Positions 5,268-9,411 of a stretch of 9,411 nucleotides of DNA are shown piece after piece. Origin of the DNA: Bin5 sp034428435 (GTDB lineage Bacteria > Chloroflexota > Anaerolineae > Caldilineales > Caldilineaceae); NCBI GenBank assembly GCA_034428435.1, contig DAOUHY010000387.1, forward strand, positions 1-9,411. Reading direction: 5' to 3'. Positions within the stretch are counted from its first letter, which is position 1. Each line of letters starts with the position of its first letter. Below the pieces are notes generated by a model. The model was given only the letters and a program-made list of their open reading frames with translations, did not search any database and had not been told where the DNA came from. A program made the position numbers and the translations under genes.

Positions 5268-6509
5268 TCAATCCGCCGACCCCGCCGCCGGCGCCACCGG
5301 CATCGCCGTCGAAATGCGCGTACGCAAAAACACGGCGCAAAACGCCGCGGCCAGTGGCATCAGTGCAACCACGTGCATCACCCCTGAGAGCGTGTAGAAG
5401 TCCGCGATCGGACCCGCCGCGCCCATCCCCACCGCCCCAGAAGCAAAAGTGAAGCCAAGTATAGCGCCGCTGGCCAGCCCCTGCCTGTGTGGCAAAAATC
5501 TCTGCGCCATGACCACCAATATGCTGTGCGGGATCCCGACCAGGAAGCCGGCAACAAAGGCCAGCGGGAAGAACACCCATCCATCCACGATATCCAGCAT
5601 CAGCCACGAAAACGGCGTAGACGCCAGCAGCGACCAAAGTAAGATCTTGGGCTGATCATAGCGGTCGCCAAGAACGCCGCCAGCCATCGAGCCCAAAGCG
5701 ATCGCCACACTCGGGACCCCAACCATGAACCCGAACTGCGTCGGCGAAAAGCCCAGATCCGCAAAATACTTGGGCAGCATCCCATAGAAAATCTGGTGGA
5801 CCGACGCCCGCAATGCAACCAGGATGGCGAATGCCGCGATCGCAACCCAGCGTCTGTTCGGCTGCGGCTCTCGCCTTGGCGCATTGGCCGCGCGTTGCAT
5901 CTGCCGCTGCAGGCGCGCTCGCTGCTCCGCCGTCAATGGCCGCGGCGGCTCCTCCTCCACCCGCACCAGCGGCTTGCGCAGGCTGAAGGCCATCCACGCC
6001 ACGAATGGAAGCGTCGCAATCGCCATGATGCGCGGCCCGAGCATCCAGACCTCTTCCAATAGGATGCCCGCAATCATCGGCCCGATGGCAAGACCCAACT
6101 GCCCGAGCAGGAAAAAGACTGAGGTCCCTGTCGTCGCCTTGGGACCCCCCGCCGCGCCCGCGTTCATCGCACCCTGGGGATGAAACGCGCCGCTCCCCAG
6201 CGAGGCGACCGTCATCAACGTGATCAGCGTGAAATAGTCCTGCGAAAAAGTGGCCGCGTAGTAAAAAACCGCCGTCCACAGCAGCCCCACCGCACCCAGC
6301 CAGCGCCCCCCGAAACGGTCCGCCAGCACACCGAAAAAGGGCTGCGAAAGCGAACCCATCAGCGCGTAGGCCATCCCACCCAGCCCGATCTGGGCGTTCG
6401 TAATGTTGAATGGCACCGCCAGAACCGCCAGAATCATCGCGATCGAAGCATTCAGAATATCGATCGCCATATGGCCGAACGAAACCGCGCTGAGCCGCCT
6501 GAGATTCAT
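5268..6509 (-). CDS. MFS exporter, fosmidomycin-resistance (Fsr)-like
   Basis: A 413-residue inner-membrane transporter of the major facilitator superfamily. The N-half has hydrophobic helices, with the MFS motif A loop GVLADRFGGRWLG at 60-72 between helices 2 and 3. GSGAFHPQG (105-113), with the His-Pro pair, and the later LPHRQGLASGAILGFTFASG are characteristic of the Fsr (fosmidomycin resistance) branch. A long charged cytoplasmic loop (about 177-221, Arg/Glu/Pro-rich) joins the two six-helix halves. The second half begins RRWVAIAAFAILVAL and has its own loop motif GGVLGDRYDQPK. Drug or metabolite export by proton antiport is inferred from the family; the substrate is unknown. GAGAAG sits immediately before the ATG and is a poor ribosome site. 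A perfect 14-bp palindrome lies 22 bp upstream, so repression by a LacI-type regulator is likely, although none is encoded here. Confidence 0.94.
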   Translation of the reverse strand: MNLRRLSAVSFGHMAIDILNASIAMILAVLAVPFNITNAQIGLGGMAYALMGSLSQPFFGVLADRFGGRWLGAVGLLWTAVFYYAATFSQDYFTLITLMTVASLGSGAFHPQGAMNAGAAGGPKATTGTSVFFLLGQLGLAIGPMIAGILLEEVWMLGPRIMAIATLPFVAWMAFSLRKPLVRVEEEPPRPLTAEQRARLQRQMQRAANAPRREPQPNRRWVAIAAFAILVALRASVHQIFYGMLPKYFADLGFSPTQFGFMVGVPSVAIALGSMAGGVLGDRYDQPKILLWSLLASTPFSWLMLDIVDGWVFFPLAFVAGFLVGIPHSILVVMAQRFLPHRQGLASGAILGFTFASGAVGMGAAGPIADFYTLSGVMHVVALMPLAAAFCAVFLRTRISTAMPVAPAAGSAD

Positions 6510-6531
6510 CTTCTCATTCCACGCAGGGGAG

Positions 6532-6545
6532 GTAAACCGGTTTAC
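6532..6545. promoter_or_regulatory. LacI-type operator palindrome in front of the MFS gene
   Basis: GTAAACCGGTTTAC is a perfect 14-bp palindrome with the central CG and AAACCGGTTT core typical of LacI-family operators. It ends 22 bp before the MFS start codon, where a bound repressor would block initiation. Established knowledge: LacI-family sites are even palindromes with a central CpG. The regulator is not in the window. Confidence 0.6.
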
Positions 6546-6621
6546 TACGCCAAAAACTTTCCCAGGTACTTAGCGCAATTCTATCAGCATCTGCGCCCGA
6601 CTTCAAAGCTGAGCCAGACCT

Positions 6622-6646
6622 GTAGGGGCAGGCCTTGTGCCTGCCC
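6622..6646 (+). repeat. GTAGGGGC hairpin repeat, unit 2 (perfect)
   Basis: GTAGG precedes GGGCAGGC (6626-6633), loop CTTGT, GCCTGCCC (6639-6646): a perfect 8-bp stem with a 5-nt loop. This is the least damaged unit of the family and may represent the consensus. It lies in the gap between the MFS and FN3 genes, downstream of the FN3 stop and upstream of the MFS start (both on the minus strand). Confidence 0.7.
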
Positions 6647-6690
6647 TCCCCCCTTACGCGTCACCCTCTCCTTCACCCCCTCACCCCCCT

Positions 6691-6714
6691 GTAGGGGCAA
6701 CCCTTGCGCCTGCC
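6691..6714 (+). repeat. GTAGGGGC hairpin repeat, unit 3 (diverged)
   Basis: GTAGGGGCAACCCTTGCGCC then TGCC follows the unit 2 pattern with substitutions. The arms GGGGCAA and TTGCGCC still pair with one mismatch around CCC. It lies 69 bp after unit 2 in the same orientation, so the two form a small direct-repeat cluster. Confidence 0.55.
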
Positions 6715-6862
6715 TTCGCACGACCGTCACTCGAATCAAGAGCGCCATGAGCGCGCCTCTTCACCATGGCTGCCGGCATGACCGTGCCCGTCGCATAGAC
6801 GGCCGCACGCGCGCTGGCAGAGAAATTCTCCTCCAGCCAGCCTTTCATCGCACCCGGCGCGT

Positions 6863-8197
6863 TCACTGCGCTGTTGTCGTGGGATAGTCCGTCAGCCAGC
6901 CGCTCGTCTCACCCTCCGCATTCACCGCGCGAATCGAATAGTAGTACGTCCTCCCGGCCACTACCCCCGTATGCGTGTAAGCTGTACCGGTCAGATTGTC
7001 GCCGCCTATCGGCTGCCAGCCGCTCCAACCGTTCCCCGCGTCCCACAACGTCATGAGCTCGTAGCGCACCGCGCTCGGCACCGCTTCCCAACTCAGCACC
7101 ACCCCGCCCGCGGTGGCCTGCGCCGCCAGCGCCGGCACAGACAGCGCCGACGCAGTCGCGGTCGGTGTCGGCGTTGACGTCGCGCCGCCCGGCGTCGGAG
7201 TTGCGGTCGGCGTTTCAGTCGCGGCTGCCGCCAGCGCGACCGCAGTGGGATAGTCCAACTGCCAGCCGCTCGTCTCCCCCTCCGCGTTCACCGCCTGGAT
7301 CGAATAATAGTACTTCGTCCCCGGCGTAACATCCGTATGCGTGTACGTCGTGCCGGTCACACTATTCCCGCCTATCCCCTGCCAACCGGTCCCCGCGTCC
7401 CAATAAACCGCGAGCTCGTAGCGCACTGCCCCTGCCGCCGCCTCCCAACTCAGCACCACACCCTGCTCTTTCGCCTCCGCCGTCAGCACCGGCGCATTCA
7501 GCGCCGCCGCCGTTGCGGTCGGCGTTGCTGTAGATGTAGATGTAGATGTAAGTGTCGCTGTTGGTGTTGGCGTCGACGTTGCCGTCGAAACCGACCTGGA
7601 TTCTGGCGGTTCCTCCCCGCCCTCCTCATTCGGATCAGACGTGTCAGGTGGCAGTACCGACCCATCCCTTGGCTGCTCCGCTTCACTCCCTGGCGGTGGG
7701 GCATTGCTCGCTGGCGGTGGCGGCACATAGCCCTGCTGCGTAGGCGTTGGCGTAGGCGTTGTCGTTGGCGTAGATGTTGACCCGGGCGGCGGTGGGCCGC
7801 CGATTGCGGTCGCGCTCGCAAATCCTGACCACGAGCTGTTTGAGTCGTCAGCCGCCACTGCGCGCACGGTATAAAAATAAGTCGTACCGGCAGTAAGGCC
7901 GCTATGGCTGTATGCCGTGCCTGTCAGGGCCTCGTCGCTCACCGATTCCCAACTGCTGCCCCCATCGACCCACGCCAATAGCTCATACTTCACAGCGCCG
8001 GAAACCGATGTCCAGCGCAATTCGATAACGCCTCCCTCTTTCGCAGTCGCGCTCAGACTCGGCGTAGTCAAAGACCCGCCTTGAGCACTCAGTTCGATGT
8101 TCTCAAAAAGGGCGAACGCGACGACAACCATCAAGAGGGCGACGGAAAGAAAAACGCTCCGCGGCCCAATGAACTGTCTTCCCGTTCCCTTACCCAT
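6863..8197 (-). CDS. Secreted or membrane-anchored protein with three fibronectin type III domains
   Basis: A 444-residue envelope protein. A basic start (GKGTGR) and hydrophobic segment at 14-31 form a signal or anchor; cleavage near SAQ (37-39) is possible. Three FN3-type modules lie at about 43-132, 233-326 and 352-444, each with L-x-W, AVxYEL, W-D-G, LTGTxYxH and a YYYSIRAVNAEGETSGW-like strand. Modules 2 and 3 are much closer to each other than to module 1, indicating recent internal duplication. They are joined by linkers rich in Thr, Pro and Ser (about 133-232 and 327-351); the first also has a Pro- and acid-rich patch (PPPPASNAPPPGSEAEQPRD). No catalytic domain is seen. It probably acts as an adhesive or spacer surface protein. 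GGAGGT (8204-8209) stands 6 nt before the ATG and fixes the start. The protein ends right after module 3 with no sorting signal. Confidence 0.93.
   Translation of the reverse strand: MGKGTGRQFIGPRSVFLSVALLMVVVAFALFENIELSAQGGSLTTPSLSATAKEGGVIELRWTSVSGAVKYELLAWVDGGSSWESVSDEALTGTAYSHSGLTAGTTYFYTVRAVAADDSNSSWSGFASATAIGGPPPPGSTSTPTTTPTPTPTQQGYVPPPPASNAPPPGSEAEQPRDGSVLPPDTSDPNEEGGEEPPESRSVSTATSTPTPTATLTSTSTSTATPTATAAALNAPVLTAEAKEQGVVLSWEAAAGAVRYELAVYWDAGTGWQGIGGNSVTGTTYTHTDVTPGTKYYYSIQAVNAEGETSGWQLDYPTAVALAAAATETPTATPTPGGATSTPTPTATASALSVPALAAQATAGGVVLSWEAVPSAVRYELMTLWDAGNGWSGWQPIGGDNLTGTAYTHTGVVAGRTYYYSIRAVNAEGETSGWLTDYPTTTAQ
7529..7550. repeat. TGTAGA hexanucleotide microsatellite in the FN3 linker
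   Basis: Three full TGTAGA units plus TGTA. On the coding strand these are TCTACA units encoding alternating Ser-Thr in the linker before module 2. Because the unit is 6 bp, slippage changes linker length in steps of two residues without breaking the frame. Looser GTTGGC/GTAGGC-type hexamer repeats follow at 7558-7570 and 7739-7772. Confidence 0.6.
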
Positions 8198-8297
8198 GGT
8201 GGCACCTCCATGTAATCATCAACGTCAGCCTCTCCGTGCGGGCTTCCGGCTGAAGTCTACAACGGAACCCTCTTCATTGCGAACGCAAGGTAGCCGC

Positions 8298-8309
8298 GGG
8301 ATGCATCCC
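8298..8309. other. Perfect 12-bp palindrome GGGATGCATCCC
   Basis: A self-complementary 12-mer about 100 bp upstream of the FN3 start codon. It could be an operator or part of another short intergenic repeat. There is only one copy in this window, so no family can be shown. Confidence 0.3.
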
Positions 8310-8419
8310 CAATGTGGGCGAACTTTCCCATGCCTCGGATAGCAGCGGTACCCCAGCCATCTCGCGATCAACACTGAATCAGAAGTAGCCCGTCGTTGAC
8401 CACTGAACACTGCAGTTCC

Positions 8420-8569
8420 GGGCTCCGCCCCCGCAACGCCCCGGTCCAACAACATGCCTCGTCGACCTGGTGCCGACATAGGTGGCAGGTGTCGAATCGA
8501 ACGAGTTTCGCCAGACCACGTCGCGCCAGTCCCATCATTTCCCGTAGGTGCCAGCCCTGTGCCTGCCCT
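8420..8569 (+). repeat. Dispersed intergenic repeat, copy 2 (about 150 bp)
   Basis: Direct-orientation copy of 2134-2283, about 6.3 kb away. It shares a 23-nt identical left block, CAACATGCCTCG, CCTGGTG, GAGTTTCGCC, CCAGTCCCA and the GTAGG...GTGCCTGCCC right end, in order and with almost the same spacing. The middle (8473-8496) is more diverged. The left-end hairpin has lost most of its left arm here, and the right-end hairpin is imperfect. Confidence 0.8.
8544..8569 (+). repeat. GTAGGGGC hairpin repeat, unit 4 (right end of dispersed repeat copy 2)
   Basis: GTAGGTGCCAGCCCTGTGCC then TGCCC keeps the flanks of the family but has substitutions in the left arm, so the stem is weaker. Its position at the end of copy 2 matches unit 1 at the end of copy 1, while units 2 and 3 stand alone. 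Confidence 0.55.
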
Positions 8570-8702
8570 CGCATCCCCTCCAACTGACGCAACCCGCGAT
8601 AATGCCCGGCTAGGCGCCTCCCCTGCGTCTATCCGAAAGCCGCCAGACTGTTCCCACCCCTGATTTGGGTTGCACCGCCGAACAGTTCTTGACACCAGCG
8701 GT

Positions 8703-8730
8703 TTGACAGATCCCTGCTTAATGCTATACT
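8703..8730 (+). promoter_or_regulatory. Near-consensus housekeeping promoter of the solute-binding protein gene
   Basis: TTGACA (8703-8708), 16 bp, then TATACT (8725-8730) preceded by TGC, an extended -10. The -35 is perfect and the -10 matches 5 of 6. Predicted start is near 8737, giving a leader of about 100 nt. A second TTGACA at 8689-8694 lies 8 bp upstream of the first. Confidence 0.75.
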
Positions 8731-8825
8731 GCCCATCGTGCCCCCGCCTCAATCTGGAGAAGCAGTCCCTGCACTGATTATCACCAAATAATCCCACTAC
8801 GCATTGACATCTCATTCACCCTTCC

Positions 8826-8831
8826 AGGAGG
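8826..8831 (+). promoter_or_regulatory. Strong Shine-Dalgarno of the solute-binding protein gene
   Basis: AGGAGG, full complement to the 16S rRNA tail, 5 nt before ATG 8837. It is the strongest ribosome site in the window and fits the high expression usual for solute-binding proteins. Confidence 0.85.
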
Positions 8832-8836
8832 AAAAG

Positions 8837-9411
8837 ATGCACAAGACAAGTCGCCGCCAGTTTCTCAAAGTGAGCGCCGGTATGGGCGCCGCTGCCATGC
8901 TCGCCGCCTGCGCCCCCGTAGCAACAGAGATGGACGCAGGGTCTGCCGACGCCATGGAAGAACCTATCGACCTCGTCGTCTGGTACCAGGACTGGGACGG
9001 CGCCAACCGCATCATGGGTTGGGTCCAGCCCGAGTTTGAAAAAGACCACGAAAACGTCAACGTCGACCTCCAGGCCATCGGCTACGGCGACCTGCTCAAC
9101 AAGATGCTGCCCTCCATCGCCTCCGGCACCGAAGGCGACGTCATGATGATGTACACCGACTGGGTCGTCGCCACCGACATCACCCGCGTCTTCCTCGACA
9201 TCACCGACGTCGCCGGCGGCGCTGCCGAGCTCGAAGAAAAGATGTGGCCGGCCGCTTTCCAGGCCGTCGAAGTGCCCGGCAACAAGGTCTACTACCTGCC
9301 CTGGCTCGCCGGCATCCGCGGCGCCGCCATGACCGTCAACATGGACCACTGCGCCGAAGCAGGCGTCGATTACCTCAACTTCGGTACCTACGAAGACGTG
9401 GTCGATGCCGG
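8837..9411 (+). CDS. ABC transporter solute-binding lipoprotein (family 1, sugar type), N-terminal part
   Basis: The first 191 residues of an extracellular solute-binding protein; the gene runs past the window end. The N-terminus has a twin-arginine signal (SRRQFLK, residues 5-11), a hydrophobic stretch and lipobox LAAC with Cys25, so it would be exported folded and lipid-anchored outside the cell. A flexible Ala/Glu-rich linker (26-42) leads into the mature domain starting IDLVVWYQDWDG. Then come a helix (FEKDHENVNVDLQAIGYGDL), GTEGDVMMMYTDWV and VYYLPWLAGIRGAAMTVNMD, which follow the layout of family 1 sugar/oligosaccharide-binding proteins (COG1653 type). A strong promoter and AGGAGG lie upstream. 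Permease genes of the ABC importer would be expected just beyond the window. The ligand is unknown; carbohydrate is the family norm. Confidence 0.96.
   Translation, partial: MHKTSRRQFLKVSAGMGAAAMLAACAPVATEMDAGSADAMEEPIDLVVWYQDWDGANRIMGWVQPEFEKDHENVNVDLQAIGYGDLLNKMLPSIASGTEGDVMMMYTDWVVATDITRVFLDITDVAGGAAELEEKMWPAAFQAVEVPGNKVYYLPWLAGIRGAAMTVNMDHCAEAGVDYLNFGTYEDVVDA

Larger units (their letters stand above)
6546..6862. other. Gene-free stretch with two REP-like hairpins
   Basis: Apart from the two GTAGGGGC hairpin units (6622-6646 and 6691-6714) and a C-rich tract between them (6641-6690), nothing is recognised. A short minus-strand frame (6681-6866) begins with GTG overlapping the FN3 stop, but it shows no family likeness and ends inside a repeat. 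Confidence 0.5.
8198..8836. other. Divergent intergenic region between the FN3 and solute-binding genes
   Basis: The region holds a perfect GGGATGCATCCC palindrome (8298-8309), the second copy of the dispersed repeat (8420-8569), and the promoter and ribosome site of the solute-binding protein gene. An open minus-strand frame at 8225-8815 crosses all of these and is judged non-coding. No further gene is recognised. A promoter for the FN3 gene could not be assigned. Confidence 0.55.

Noticed and set aside
6622..6714. CRISPR-like repeat pair
   Set aside because: Only two diverged units here, with no regular spacer array and no cas genes. The same units occur singly elsewhere between genes, so this is a REP-like family.
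6681..6866. Minus-strand frame of 61 codons starting with GTG that overlaps the FN3 stop
   Set aside because: The coupling geometry is tempting, but there is no family likeness and it ends within a GTAGGGGC repeat. Possibly a remnant; not supportable as a gene.
7160..7780. Plus-strand Arg-rich frames across the FN3 linkers
   Set aside because: Antisense of Thr/Pro repeat DNA; they are low-complexity and show no start signals.
8225..8815. Minus-strand open frame of 196 codons before the solute-binding gene
   Set aside because: It runs through the dispersed repeat and the promoter, and its composition (Arg/Gly-rich, low order) looks non-coding. The other repeat copy does not keep the same frame.

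Overview
The window is GC-rich bacterial chromosome that looks like Chloroflexota (Anaerolineae/Caldilineae-like). This is an inference from four things: a Tat-exported lipoprotein solute-binding protein, a surface protein of fibronectin-III modules joined by Thr/Pro linkers, an AAACCGGTTT-type operator, and dispersed GTAGGGGC hairpin repeats between genes. No RNA gene, phage, transposase, CRISPR array or known defence island is visible.

Layout. At the left edge on the minus strand is a two-gene unit: a HAD-family hydrolase (277-1335) followed directly by a Nudix hydrolase that runs off position 1 and carries an apparent one-base deletion inside its Nudix box. Divergent from it, on the plus strand, is a small lipoprotein made of a single Cache-like sensor domain (1568-2020). 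A gene-poor stretch (2021-2459) carries one copy of a dispersed repeat of about 150 bp. Two tandem metallo-beta-lactamase-fold hydrolases follow (2460-3353 and 3513-4403, about four fifths identical), separated by a strong hairpin. Next, on the minus strand, are a DUF433/DUF5615 toxin-antitoxin-type pair (4652-5193, ATGA overlap) and an MFS exporter related to fosmidomycin-resistance proteins (5268-6509), which has a perfect 14-bp LacI-type palindrome just before its start. A repeat-bearing gap (6510-6862) leads to a secreted or anchored three-FN3 protein on the minus strand (6863-8197). A 640-bp gap holds the second copy of the 150-bp repeat and a near-consensus extended -10 promoter. That promoter drives the last gene, a sugar-type ABC solute-binding lipoprotein (8837 to the window end, truncated).

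The genes do not form one pathway. The clearest working units are HAD-Nudix (housekeeping phosphatase/pyrophosphatase pair), the duplicated MBL hydrolases, the TA-like pair, and the start of a carbohydrate ABC transporter operon. I see no convincing new multi-gene system. The most interesting items are the hairpin-ended dispersed repeat, the free-standing Cache lipoprotein, the tandem MBL paralogues with a conserved leader element, the operator in front of the MFS gene, and the broken Nudix box.
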